A stretch of DNA of 64,000 nucleotides from Marthasterias glacialis. Its lineage: Eukaryota > Echinodermata > Asteroidea > Forcipulatida > Asteriidae. Location of the stretch: positions 10,598,078-10,662,077 of the forward strand of contig OU452231.1 in NCBI GenBank assembly GCA_911728455.2, read 5' to 3'. Below are positions 45,740 to 56,370 of the stretch, piece after piece (the first letter of the stretch is position 1; each line of letters starts with the position of its first letter). A program made the translations under genes and the position numbers. The notes under the pieces were generated by a model. It worked only from the letters and a program-made list of their open reading frames with translations, had not been told where the DNA came from and did no database searches.

Positions 45740-46165
45740 GAATTCAGTTTCATTAACTCGAATTCAAATTCACGCATGTTTCCCTCATTCATCCAAACCA
45801 TAACAAGGGTTTCTTTTTAGTTACTATTAGTATTACGTTCAATCATTCAGTCTGTTGATTTCATTAGACATTCTAAACTACATTTCACCATTCTTCAGTT
45901 GAATTCCTACCACCCATTTACATTTGATGAAGTTGACTGGTCATGACCAGCCTCTCGCTGCTGGCTTTTGCGAAATTGAATGACCTTTGTGGCCTAATGA
46001 ATTTAAATGATCTTATTTGACCAGTGAATGATAAAATGTTGAAATGGAATTACTCCTTTTGACTGTTGAATGCTGATACAACAAACAGATCATTCATTTT
46101 CAAACGAGATTGAATGAGCCCAGCATAAAAATTAATGCTTTTTTTTTTTTAAATTGGCCTGTATG
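45740..46165. repeat. Diverged tandem duplication, copy 2
   Basis: Matches copy 1 through ATTCAAATTCACGCATG, CCCTCATTCATCCAAAC, AGGGTTTCTTTTTAG, CCTAATGAATTTAAATGATC, GAATTACTCCTTTTGACTG, TTTTCAAACGAGATTGAATG and AAATTGGCC. Confidence 0.75.
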
Positions 46166-46959
46166 AAAACCCATAATTTACAATTATGGTATATTCAAGT
46201 TTCAAGAGAGTTTCTATGCATTGGCACAACAAGATGTTAAAGGGGAACTGCCCAATGCACAGTAACTGTTTATGTCATTTCTAAGGAGTTCGTAAAATAA
46301 AATAATCATTATTTGTTGCTATTCAATGAGGAAACCATTGTCTATAAATAATTTGTATATTTTGGTAGTTTGTTTTTAGATGGCCCAATATCGTGTGACC
46401 TCCCACCTCGACACCTGTGCGTATCGACAGAGCAGAAGAGTGCCCTTGAATCTATTGTGTTTATGTGTGCAATTTTATATCCAGTCGATAATTTTATGAA
46501 AATATTTTCAGTAACATTATCAAGTGACCCGTACATAGGCGACAAACGATGGCAACAGATGCAACTAACGAATTTGTGTAAACATGTGAAAAAGGAAATG
46601 GCTATGCCCAGCACATGCCTTGAGTACGGTGCGTGCAACTCACAATGCCGTCAAAAGTTATTTACAAGTACACACAATCATGTACACCCAAACGTCAAAA
46701 CGCGAGTATACGACTGATTGCTATGAGCCTAAGAAAGAACTTTGAATTGCACTGCATATAAACTACTTAATTTAAGACGAGCATATTTTACTTCACTTCT
46801 GAGTTAAATCAACCAACCTCTGATTTTGGCATGGCCTTGTCCGTTGATAACGTTTATCACCGATTCGTTTTTATTTGCCGCACTTTTGCCGTGCGAAAAT
46901 CATTTGAGTTTGACACGGCAAAAAAGTGCGACGTTTAGAGTGCAGGCCTAACCAACCTA

Positions 46960-47112
46960 CATTATGCGACACATTGTGTACGACAAACCATTATGTCCGA
47001 CACAACCAACCAATGTGGCACACACGCCATTGTTCCGGGCATATTGTACACAACAAATGTGTCCGACTTATTGAGTCCGACAAATTCGTTCGACACATTG
47101 TGTCTGACAAAC
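46960..47112. repeat. Second cluster of TGTCCGACA units
   Basis: CATTATGCGACACATTGTG, CCATTATGTCCGACACAACC, ATTGAGTCCGACAAATTCG and ACATTGTGTCTGACAAACAC are variants of the unit seen at 8070-8400. Confidence 0.7.
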
Positions 47113-47520
47113 ACTGGAGAGACACTGAAGAGCGTACTTCCTCATTCAAGTAGTGATTTATTAACAGAACTATTCAAAACACCAAATACTACCAAAGTGA
47201 ACTCATGTGAACTTCGTTTTTTCTATAAAATTGAGAATTCGGTTGGAACATAGAATTACATTAACTTTCATTAAATGATAATTACAAACAGTAAAAACAT
47301 AACACAACAACACGGTTTCAAACTGGTTCACTATGGGTGTAAGTGATTCGTCCACAATATAAATGGCTTAGGACTCCTTACCACATGAGTTAAATAAATC
47401 CAGAAAATATCTCTTAAAAATACCCCTTTAAGAATTTAGGACCTCGTCATTGTTTTCTGAAACCGTCGTTAAAATATAATTTTGAACGATGTTGATATAT
47501 GATGATTATGACTAGATGAA

Positions 47521-48955
47521 GAATGTGTGATAATATTATCTCTGAATACAACCAGTTCTCAGGAGATAATATTATCTAGGTCCGAGACTTGCCTAAGGCT
47601 GAATGTTGGATAATATTATCTCTGAATGCAACCAGTTCTCACGAGATAATATTATCTAGGTTCGAGACTTGGCTAAGGCTGAATGTGGGATAATATTATC
47701 TCTGAATGCAACCAGTTCTCACGAGATAATATTATCTAGGTCCGAGACTTGGTTTAGGCTGAATGTGGGATAATATTATCTCTGAATACAACCAGTTCTC
47801 ACCAGATAATATTATCTAGGTCCGAGACTTGGCTAAGGCTGAATGTGGGATAATATTATCTCTGAATGCAACCAGTTCTCACGAGATAATATTATCTAGG
47901 TCCGAGACTTGGCTAAGGCTGTATGTGGGATAATATTATCTCTGAATGCAACCAGTTCTCACGAGATAATATTATCTAGTTCCGAGACTTGGCTAAGGCT
48001 GAATGTGGGATAATATTATCTCTGAATACAACCAGTTCTCACGAGATAATATTATCTAGGTCCGAGACTTGCCTAAGGCTGAATGTTGGATAATATTATC
48101 TCTGAATGCAACCAGTTCTCACGAGATAATATTATCTAGGTCCGAGACTTGGCTTAGGCTGAATGTGGGATAATATTATCTCTGAATGCAACCAGTTCTC
48201 ACGAGATAATATTATCTAGGTCCGAGACTTGGCTAAGGCTGAATGTGGGATAATATTATCTCTGAATACAACCAGTTCTCACGAGATAATATTATCTAGG
48301 TCCGAGACTTGGCTAAGGCTGAATGTGGGATAATATTATCTCTGAATGCAACCAGTTCTCACGAGATAATATTATCTAGGTCCGAGACTTGGTTTAGGCT
48401 GAATGTGGGATAATATTATCTCTGAATACAACCAGTTCTCACCAGATAATATTATCTAGGTCCGAGACTTGGCTAAGGTTGAATATTGGATAATATTATC
48501 TCTGAATGCAACCAGTTCTCATGAGATAATATTATCTAGGTCCGAGACTTGGCTAAGGCTGAATGTGGGATAATATTATCTCTGAATGCAACCAGTTCTC
48601 ATGAGATAATATTATCTAGGTCCGAGACTTGGCTTAGGCTGAATGTGGGATAATATTATCTCTGAATGCAACCAGTTCTCACGAGATAATATTATCCAGG
48701 TTCGAGACTTGGCTAAGGCTGAATGTGGGATAATATTATCTCTGAATGCAACCAGTTCTCACGAGATAATATTATCCAGGTCCGAGACTTGGTTTAGGCT
48801 GAATGTGGGATAATATTATCTCTGAATACAACCAGTTCTCACGAGATAATATTATCTAGGTCCGAGACTTGGCTAAGGCTGAATGTGGGATAATATTATC
48901 TCTGAATGCAACCAGTTCTCAAGAGATATTATCCACGTACGAGACTTGGCTGAGG
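47521..48955. repeat. 80-bp satellite array, 18 units
   Basis: Eighteen head-to-tail units of exactly 80 bp; only the last is truncated. Each unit reads GAATGTGGGATAATATTATC, then TCTGAATGCAACCAGTTCTC, ACGAGATAATATTATCTAGG and TCCGAGACTTGGCTAAGGCT. Identity between units is very high, with a few diagnostic variants (GAATACA/GAATGCA, GGTTTAGG/GGCTAAGG/GCCTAAGG). GATAATATTATCTC and GAGATAATATTATC in each unit are exact inverse repeats around a 20-nt loop. Confidence 0.98.
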
Positions 48956-49277
48956 TTCTGTTTAGACTGCAAAAATGTGGGATACTACTGATTTATAAAC
49001 AATAAACAAAAATGTGGAGAAAAATACTATGTGTATGAAACCCAAATTTAATTCAACCAGGGATAAACTCATCTTATGTACATTATATAAATTATTTGCT
49101 TGCAAAATAAACTACAATAAGCATCGATAACTAAGAACAAGAACAACAAGGGATATAAAAGTGTTCAAAGATAATTATTTATATGACAGCCAAACACTAC
49201 ATTTCAAAACATGCTGGGGTAGAGTTGCAAGATAACACTCATTAGTTGTACATTATTTACATATTACTTGCTTGCAG

Positions 49278-49611
49278 TATAGACCATGTGTACTGTGTTT
49301 ACAATAAGTGTGACCTTGTACATTCTTGTGCTAAAATGGCAGGTGATATACTGCTCTGGTCATATGGAAAAGTTGACATTTTGTGTCATAACTTCCACAT
49401 AAATCCACGAGTTATGAAAGTAAAAGCTGGACAAGTTTTGAGATGTACCCCCTTTCATCATATCAAAAGAATTGGACAAAGCAATCTTCATAAAATGTAA
49501 GATTTTATGTTTTCTTCAATTAGGCTGTGTGTGTACAAATTCTGCCTGCAGGAAGTCCAGGCTTGTTGGCTCTTTTGTAAACATGTGATATCACAGGTCA
49601 CATCGTCTATA
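49278..49611. mobile_element. MITE, family 3, inverted copy
   Basis: The left end TATAGACCATGTGTACTG pairs with the right end GGTCACATCGTCTATA. Reading the reverse complement gives TGTTTACAAAAGAGCC, AGCCTGGACTTCCTGCAGGC and TTCATCAT-like blocks as in 37965-38302. Confidence 0.75.
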
Positions 49612-50519
49612 GCAGCGTAATAACAAAATACATTTAGCAGTAATAAACAAACACCAATATAAAAAAAATCTGTTTTCCACAGGCTAATTACCATTCCCCT
49701 TTCCCAGTCAGCCCGATGATTCTTGAAAATGTGGTTTAGTATTTCAAGATTTCATTGAAATGTGAATGAAAAAAAAACTATCAAGGATTTGCACTTTAAT
49801 TAAAACAAAAAACAATAATGGCTGACCTTCATCATATTCATTGTACAATTCAGCATTTCAGATGATGTAGGCTACTTAGTAAATGAAATCATAGCACTTC
49901 AACACCTGGGACAAGAGGAGAAGTTAATGTATATGTACAAGGGAATTCCAAGCAAACATGGACATGACAGCAACAATTTGTGTCACAACTTTCTTTCCAC
50001 TTAAAAGTTATATCTAACATATGAAAGGAAACAGACATTAACTTGTTTACACATTCTGTACCATTTTGTAATGCATGGATGTTTGCACGGACCCTAAAAA
50101 GTGAGCACATTAAGGTGGTTTCTTCAAAGTTAAATATTTTCCCCCACAAAGATTCTTCCAGCAAAACTTTAATAGTTGTGATTAGCAGCAGGTACAACTA
50201 TTTAAAATCAAGAATGAATTTTAATTTGAGTTTCTCATTTAAGCAATGTGTGAGTGCACTTGTTTGAGCTTTAACAGGGTGTAATGAGACTGACCGAGAA
50301 ATTGAGTTATTTCAATTGGAAGAAAAATCCACTGAAATTAATTTATTGAATTTGTTAATAACGAACTAACCCAATTTTGCCAAACAAAACTCAGTTTGGG
50401 CTCCCTTGGGCTTGGCTAAAGTGACCGGACAAACTGTAATGCGACTGACCGTAATGCGACTGACCATGGTTTTGCCATGTAACCCTAAAAGTTCAAAATT
50501 GCTGACTATTTATAAGTAT

Positions 50520-50846
50520 CCTGTTGGATACTCATGTATAAGAGCTGTGTGTTGAATGTAGTAACTTGGTGTATCTCAACATATGCATAAATAACAAACC
50601 TGTGAAAATTTGAGCTCAATCGGTCAACGAAGTTGCGAGGTAATAATGGATGAAAAAATACCCTTGTCACACGAAGTTGTGTGCTTTCTGATGCTTGATT
50701 TTGAGACATCAAATTCGTGGAAGATTACTTCGTTCTCGAAAACTACTCCACTTCAGAGGGAGCCATTTCTTATAATGTTTTATACCATCAACAACCATCA
50801 TGCTAATAATTATTTTGAGTAATTACCAATAGTGTCCACTGCCTTA
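50520..50846. mobile_element. Dispersed element, family 4, with TTACCAATAGTGTCCACTG end
   Basis: Contains GTGTATCTCAACATATGCAT, CTGTGAAAATTTGAGCTCAA, TCGGTCAACGAAGTTGCGAG, CTTGATTTTGAGACATCAAA, CAGAGGGAGCCATTTCTTA and the end GAGTAATTACCAATAGTGTC. That end is the inverse of the left end of 55962-56370. Confidence 0.75.
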
Positions 50847-51054
50847 AAAGGAACACGTTGCCTCGGATGGATCGGAAAAGTTGGTCTATAAAAAGCGTTT
50901 GTAGTAGTTTGTTATAAAATGCATATTTTGAGAGATGTTGTAAAAGTAGAATACAATGATACACACAAATTTGCTTCAAAATTGCGTGGTTTTCCTTTTA
51001 CTTTGCGAACTAAAACACGGTCGACCGTTTATGGGAGTCAGAAATTTGTAAATA

Positions 51055-51399
51055 CTAATCATATATTTCCTCATATTTTGATTTGAGACACCTAAGCACT
51101 TCACTGGGTAGTTTTTTGCACCTGGTAAGGTCAAAGGGTTCTCCAATTATGTTTGATCTACTTATGGTGGCTTTGAATGAATCAGAACCCTTCTTACCAG
51201 GTGCCCTTACTTTAATTTGAGTCCACTTGCTGGTGTATGTGCCAGTGAACCATCTCAGTTCAACACTGTCCCCATCTATAAATGTTACCTCCCCTACTTG
51301 GGGCCATTCATTTGAGTACTCTTCCAGATGAGTTGCAACCATCTTCCCCACAACCAGCTCCGATGGTTTCCTGGATACTACCTTCTTCCCAAGACGAAC
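51055..51399 (-). CDS. DUF7869-type gene, last exon
   Basis: The acceptor TTTGCAAG precedes GTTCGTCTTGGG (phase 0). It encodes VRLGKKVVSRKPSELVVGK, then WPQVGEVTFIDGDSVELRWF, KWTQIKVRAPGKK and a basic tail ending KYEEIYD, stop. It is a compact beta-rich domain of SH3/Tudor appearance. Confidence 0.88.
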   Translation of the reverse strand, partial: VRLGKKVVSRKPSELVVGKMVATHLEEYSNEWPQVGEVTFIDGDSVELRWFTGTYTSKWTQIKVRAPGKKGSDSFKATISRSNIIGEPFDLTRCKKLPSEVLRCLKSKYEEIYD

Positions 51400-54300
51400 C
51401 TTGCAAATGAATAAAATGTGTATGTTTGATATTGTTAATCGAACTTCATTGTTACTTCAATGTTACTTTTCAAAACACCTTTTCTCGCAGGGTCAACTGA
51501 ACCTATATTCCGACACCCCTATGTTCCGACACTCCTCTTTTCTGACAATGTTTTTTCGCACCTATTAAGGGTTTACAAGGTGCTACGACGCATACAGCAG
51601 CCACAGCCAGGAGCACCGGGCGAACCCCTTCTCTTTTTGATATAAAGTGCACTGGGTTCTTTTACATGCGTTACACAACAAATGGGACCAGCGGCTTAAC
51701 GTCCCATCCAAAGGACGAAGCAATGGTCAAGTGTCTTGCTTCGAACCCACACTCTGCTGATCACAAACACCAGAGTTTAAATTCGGTGTTCTTAACCGCT
51801 CGAGCCACCAGTTATCCAACCAATCTATCAAGTTGTCATTTGGATTGATTAATTCCGACAAATTTTTTTTTCGCACATAATAACTTTGTTGAGCTATAGT
51901 AAAAATATTTGTCCCACAACTTCAAAGTGAAGACCATGTAGAAATTAACATTTGTATTCGTTCTACTTGCTGGAAGGTTCACATTTTTTGTAAAGCAACA
52001 AAGAAGAAACTCTTCCTCGGCACAGGGAAGGAAACATACCTGATGAGGCTGGAGACAATCATCAGGTGGGAAGTTGTCCTCCGATAGAGCCGATAGAGCC
52101 ACTGTATCGGCCGATGGTGTTCCTGCAGCAGCAATCTTTGCACCAAGAATTGCTGCGATGGGAGGATGGGGGGGTGCAAGGTTTCCTGTAAATTTTCAGA
52201 TTAACATGTTTGGTTTGAATCAGTTAACATTTAAACAGCCAATATCATGACAACATGTACATGTACTGTACATGTACATGTACATACACAAATATTTTTA
52301 AAAAAGTGTGCCAGATAAAATTTCATATGTATAGCCAGTGAGGAACTTCAGAGATCTGTTACCAAAATGGTTACCTACTTGTTAAGTGACTCAATTGAAA
52401 TTGATCGATGCATAAACCCATCAATTGTAGTTGCAGTTAAACTTGAAAAATGGAAACAAAAATCAATAGGTTTGAATTAGGCCTTCATTATGAAAAACTA
52501 TTATACATGAATGTTTCTTTTGTCACTAGAGATGTCATTATCATTGACTTGAATGCTCAAATTATTGTCTTACCTGACTGACGTTCTCTCTCAAAGCCAG
52601 AGAGAAGTTCTTGCCACTCAGTCGTCTCATCCTCATTAAAGTAGGGCCTTGCTTTGATGAGGTCTAGCTGCAGTTTGTGTATTTGGAGGGGCTCAAAGTC
52701 GGGATGGATTGGTTTAGGATGTTGTGGTGGGTGTTCGAGGAGCAGGTACGGTTGAACGTCCTCTGCATAAGAGCATTGAAGCCAAGACTCCCCAGTACTG
52801 CTCCAGTTCTTTGTGAGCATGGCTGCTTTCCCTGTGGCAGAAAACAAACATGTGAAAGGCCTTTGCAAGCTAACATGAAACACCCCCAAAAAAGTTAAAA
52901 CAATTGTTTATAATCACCCTAGACAGTTTGACTATCCCTATTGGTGGAGAGAGCGACACATGGGAGTGTTTAAATGGTTTATGGAGCTGGAGCTGTTAAA
53001 GACCGGCTGGCTTCTATGTGTCGGGCGCACAAGCTCATGTATGCCGATTTTGTTATGTGGAGCGTAATTCATAGCTTTTAGTAACAGCACGTAATCAATT
53101 TCTAAACATGCGTACACACAACCCGCACGCACCAAACAGATTTTTTATTTATTTGAAAAGAATGGACGCTGACATGGTGGAATCATTGTGATAAACCAAG
53201 TGGTTGTACGTTTACCAAACTTAAATCAGTCCTGGTGGCTGGGTCTGAGTCATGTCCCAATCCCCTATTCTGAATCTGCTCCATAAAGATGGTTGGTTCC
53301 CACGATGTGCATAAATTTACAACCAACCATAAATTACTCTTACCGGTCTCATCCAGCGTGAATTTGAACACATGCGGCTTACTGTGTTCAGCAACTGGGT
53401 TGAGGTGTGGCAGGAACCATTCTCGGTAGTTGAGGATGTTGCTGATTCTTTCTGCTGTGACATTTGGCTTTTGGAAAGCCTTCGGCAGCAGCTCGATAAG
53501 GCAGGACAAGGTGTGTACCTTGTGTCGCATGAGGGAGGTAGAAAACCTCGAGAACATTTGGTCAATATCCTCATGGGTATGACCCACCATGAGGAAACTG
53601 ACTTTGATCTGAATACATAAATCATTAAACAAAAAAAAATTGTTAGTTTCCACTTTGCAAATAACATATTTATTTGGAATAACTTATAATGTCAAAACAA
53701 TAATTGTGCATTTTGTACTTTGCTTCAATGGTATTTTAAAACTGGGCCATCACCGGTGTGTAGGTGGAATAACAATTGGCAATTTAAGCTGTCATGCCAT
53801 AAATGTAATGTACATGTATAGTACATTTTGTACTTTTACCAGAGTTCCTGCCAATAACAAAAATGCACCAAGGTTAGCCTTGCTGCAGTACTAACAGGTT
53901 AGAGTTCAGAGTAGTACATATTTAACAAATAAATATGGTTTAAACCAAAGTTAAAGAAAAACAGGGTGTATAGTTACAGAAATCACCAACCTTCTTAAAT
54001 ATGCCAAGCTCAACGAGGAGACAACACAGGGCCAAAACAAACTTGTTTTTGTTCTCTCTCCCGCAATTGTCCAATTGTAGGTAGAGGGTTGGGGGTAGCT
54101 TCTCATACTTCAGAAGAGTCTGGAGCAGCACGTTGATGGTAAGGTTACTGTCGTGGGGAACCTCTTTAAAATCAAGGAACACGTGGTGACCTCGTCCATG
54201 CACAATGACGCCCGTTACGTGTGATTGCAATTTCCACATTGACGAAAGTGATTTTGGAATAACCAAAAACTTAGGTAGACTTGTGGACTTTTGGTCCATT

Positions 54301-55721
54301 CCATCAATTATTATGGACATGTATCGCTGTGGTGCTGTTTTTGATTTTTGAATATGTTTATAATATTTTTGTCTCTCATTGCTGGAAAAGAAAAGAAAAT
54401 CAAGTTTCAACTGTTTGTTTAATGGTTCTGTACAATCTGATTAGAAAACCAGATCCCAAAACAGTTTAGGTATCAATTACATGATAGCTAAACAGCAAAG
54501 AAGTAACTACTCAGTAAAAGGTCTCGAATTCATGGATCTGAAAGCACACTACTTCGTACGACAAGGTGTTTTTTCCTTCCATTATTTTTCTTGCAACTTC
54601 AACCAAATTAAGTTCAAATTGTCATGGTTAGAGAGCCAAGTAAGAAGACTTGTCTTTGACAATTACCAAAGGTGTCCAGCGCCTTTAACAGGACAGTGTA
54701 AGTTTGGTAATTACGAACTAAATTTATAGTAATAACAAAATTACTTGGTAAGATAAAACATTTTGAGGATTGGTTTTCTTTGAAGTAATGTGATTTTCAA
54801 TGATATCTCAAAGTGCGTATCTTTCAACAATAATCTTTCACTTGCTAGTTTTACAAACAAGTTCAAAATATGAAACATACACGTACACAATCCCTTTTGT
54901 TTATTGTCTTACTTTTGTAGTTTAAGGTGGCGGTCCCTTCTCTGGTACAACTCCTGCCTCTTCGTCTTGTCCAGTGTCTTCTCAATGGATGAGCGAAGCA
55001 AGGTGCACTTGTCGCATTTAGCAAAACGATTTTCCTGAAAGTGCCAAAAAATCACTTTGAATAACCAAACTTTTTACGAAACAGCTGTATAAATACAGTG
55101 ATGTAAAAGATTCTGGGAATTGTTGTGGGACAAAAAGCACAATGTCAACAAATTGACATTAAACTCACACAGTTTGAAAATAATGATGGTAGAAAGAATA
55201 TTAAGTACTCTTGTTTTTGAGAAATGAGTAAAACAAGTTGGCTCAGCTAGTCACCTTTTCCCCCCAAAAAAACTATTAACCATTGATAAGCGACATCTTG
55301 TCCATGGATTTCTGTGATCGCCATGTCACAATGTAAGATAAGACTAAGAGAGCGCGTGTGATGGTAATTTTTGTAACTTGTGGGACTCAACCATTTTATG
55401 GAGGGGGTGTGTAGCACAGCTTTCTTGGGACATGATTTTTTTTTACCTTTGGGATGGCGATGTATCGTAAATCTTTCCTCCAATGCCTAAAGAACACTGC
55501 CTCCTGGCAACCCTCCTCTCCAATATCCGCCAACTCTCGTTTCATCATATTAAATACATCCCCCTTTGTCAAGCAGGAAGGCAGGTGAATCTTGTTCAAG
55601 TCAGGTAGCTTATCGCCACATTTGCCAGCGTACTGCTCTAGCCATGACAAAGAACGCGTGGTTTTCATGGACACTTCCCCCTTTCTTAAAAATCCTGGTG
55701 AGGGAAACTTCCTTGATCCAC
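51055..55721 (-). CDS. DUF7869-type protein gene, seven exons, 5' end missing
   Basis: Seven exons join with consistent phases into about 600 codons, with no stop before 51055: 55721-55447, 55034-54913, 54381-53991, 53608-53344, 52831-52574, 52185-52040 and 51399-51055. The product resembles DUF7869 proteins found in cnidarians, echinoderms and fish. A CDKC motif lies near residue 98. The core then has YMSIIIDGMDQ (about 153-163), YLQLDNCGRENKNKF (about 232-246) and VGHTHEDIDQMFSRF (about 270-284). Asp, Asp and Asp/Glu in these motifs, spaced about 75 and 40, look like an RNase H-fold DD(E/D) site (inference). The C-terminal exon (VGEVTFIDGDSVELRWFTGT) looks like a small SH3/Tudor-like barrel. 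The function is unknown; it is possibly a transposase-derived gene. Intact frames and canonical splice sites argue against a pseudogene. One or more 5' exons must precede 55721 (phase-1 acceptor). Confidence 0.85.
51560..51815 (-). mobile_element. tRNA-derived SINE in the last intron of the DUF7869-type gene
   Basis: On the minus strand the head reads CTGGTGGCTCGAGCGGTTAA (A box) and GTGTGGGTTCGAAGC (B box), like a tRNA-Leu/Ser type. The body follows with CCTTTGGATGGGACGTTAAG, CGCTGGTCCC, CGCATGTAAAAGAACCCAGT and GCACTTTATATC, a central block I recall from widespread metazoan SINEs. It lies in the same orientation as the host gene, wholly within the intron 51400-52039. Confidence 0.75.
52040..52185 (-). 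CDS. DUF7869-type gene, penultimate exon
   Basis: Acceptor TTTACAG, phase 1 start; donor CATCAG|GTATGT, phase 0 end. It encodes NLAPPHPPIAAILGAKIAAA, GTPSADTVALSALSEDNF and PPDDCLQPHQ, an Ala/Pro-rich linker. Confidence 0.82.
52574..52831 (-). CDS. DUF7869-type gene, exon after the catalytic-like core
   Basis: Acceptor GCCACAG, donor TCAG|GTAAGA, phase 1 at both ends. It encodes KAAMLTKNWSSTGESWLQCS, LLLEHPPQHPKPIHPDF and FNEDETTEWQELLSGFERER. Confidence 0.88.
53344..53608 (-). CDS. DUF7869-type gene, exon with GHTHEDIDQMF motif
   Basis: Acceptor TATTCAG, phase 0; donor ACCG|GTAAGAG, phase 1. It encodes IKVSFLMVGHTHEDIDQMF and a helix-rich stretch (LMRHKVHTLSCLIELLPKAF) ending HVFKFTLDET. 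Confidence 0.9.
53991..54381 (-). CDS. DUF7869-type gene, exon with IDGMDQ and QLDNCGRENKN motifs
   Basis: Acceptor CTTTTCCAG, phase 2; donor AAGAAG|GTTGGT, phase 0. It carries the first two putative acidic catalytic positions, in IIIDGMDQ and YLQLDNCGREN, with VTGVIVHGRGHHVFLD between them. Confidence 0.9.
54495..54690. repeat. Dispersed element, family 4, intronic copy
   Basis: GATCTGAAAGCACACTACTT, ACGACAAGGTGTTTTTTCC, CAAATTAAGTTCAAATTGTC, AGTAAGAAGACTTGTCTTTG and ACAATTACCAAAGGTGTCC match the family that ends at 50846 and starts at 55962. Confidence 0.7.
54913..55034 (-). CDS. DUF7869-type gene, small basic exon
   Basis: Acceptor CTTTCAG, phase 0; donor CAAAA|GTAAGA, phase 2. It encodes ENRFAKCDKCTLLRSSIEKT followed by LDKTKRQELYQRRDRHLKLQ, a CxxC segment and a basic helix. 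It was found by splice-site reasoning, because it is too short to stand out as an open frame. Confidence 0.85.
55447..55721 (-). CDS. DUF7869-type gene, first recognised exon
   Basis: Acceptor TTTTTGTAG, phase 1; donor CCAAAG|GTAAAA, phase 0. It encodes GSRKFPSPGFLRKGEVSMKT, LSWLEQYAGKCGDKLPDLNK and VFFRHWRKDLRYIAIPK. Confidence 0.87.
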
Positions 55722-55961
55722 CTACAAAAACAAGGTTATGCAAAGAACAACAACAATGAATATCAGAAGACTACTCACAATGGGGGGGGGGTCTTTGTTT
55801 TATCACTAGTTTTCAAATGTGAATATGTCATGTGCATTATCACATAATACTAGTACTAGCAAAAAGTCAAACCATCAACTTCCAAGTGGACCCATTCAGT
55901 ACTAGCATTTTCTTAGTTCAGATTGAACAAACATTATTTTTTTTACGGGAAAGTATTAACT

Positions 55962-56370
55962 TAAAGGCAGTGAACACTATTGGTAATTACTCAAAATAAT
56001 TATTATCATAAAACCTCACTTGGTAAGGAGTACTGGGGAGAGGTTGACAGTCTAAAACATTGTGAGAAACGGCTCCCTGTGAAGTGACTTCAAGTTTAGA
56101 ATTTGAGGTCTCAAAATCAAGCACTTCTAAAAGCACAAAACTTAGTCTGAAAAGGGTGTTTTTTTCTTTCATTATCTTCAGCCCAATCAGTATTTGATTT
56201 AACATTATCATAAGCTGTAATGATTTATGCATACCTGTCTGAAGAAAAAAGCTTGTTTTATAAAACAAACATTGTGTAAAAGCCTTTAGATTGTTTGTGT
56301 ATTGTTTCTGTGAAACAATGTGCAATTCGGTTTTTGGTGATGTCTTTCCTTTGGACATCAACATTATTAT
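55962..56370. mobile_element. Dispersed element, family 4, near-complete copy
   Basis: The left end is AAAGGCAGTGAACACTATTG followed by GTAATTACTCAAAATAATT. The internal blocks GGTAAGGAGTACTGGGGAG, AAACGGCTCCCTGTGAAGT and TTTGAGGTCTCAAAATCAAG are typical of the family. It lies just upstream of the first recognised DUF7869 exon. The right half is diverged. Confidence 0.7.

Larger units (their letters stand above)
41530..51054. other. Gene-poor interval upstream of K2P gene B
   Basis: No exon was recognised. It should contain the 5' UTR and promoter of gene B near 41530-42300 and the 3' UTR of the DUF7869 gene just below 51055. Repeats occupy much of the rest: a tRNA-like relic, a compound trinucleotide repeat, a diverged duplication, an 80-bp satellite, and family 3 and 4 elements. 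Confidence 0.5.

Noticed and set aside
47521-48955. A regularly spaced repeat that superficially resembles a CRISPR array.
   Set aside because: The whole 80-bp unit is conserved with no variable spacers, and the context is eukaryotic; it is a satellite.
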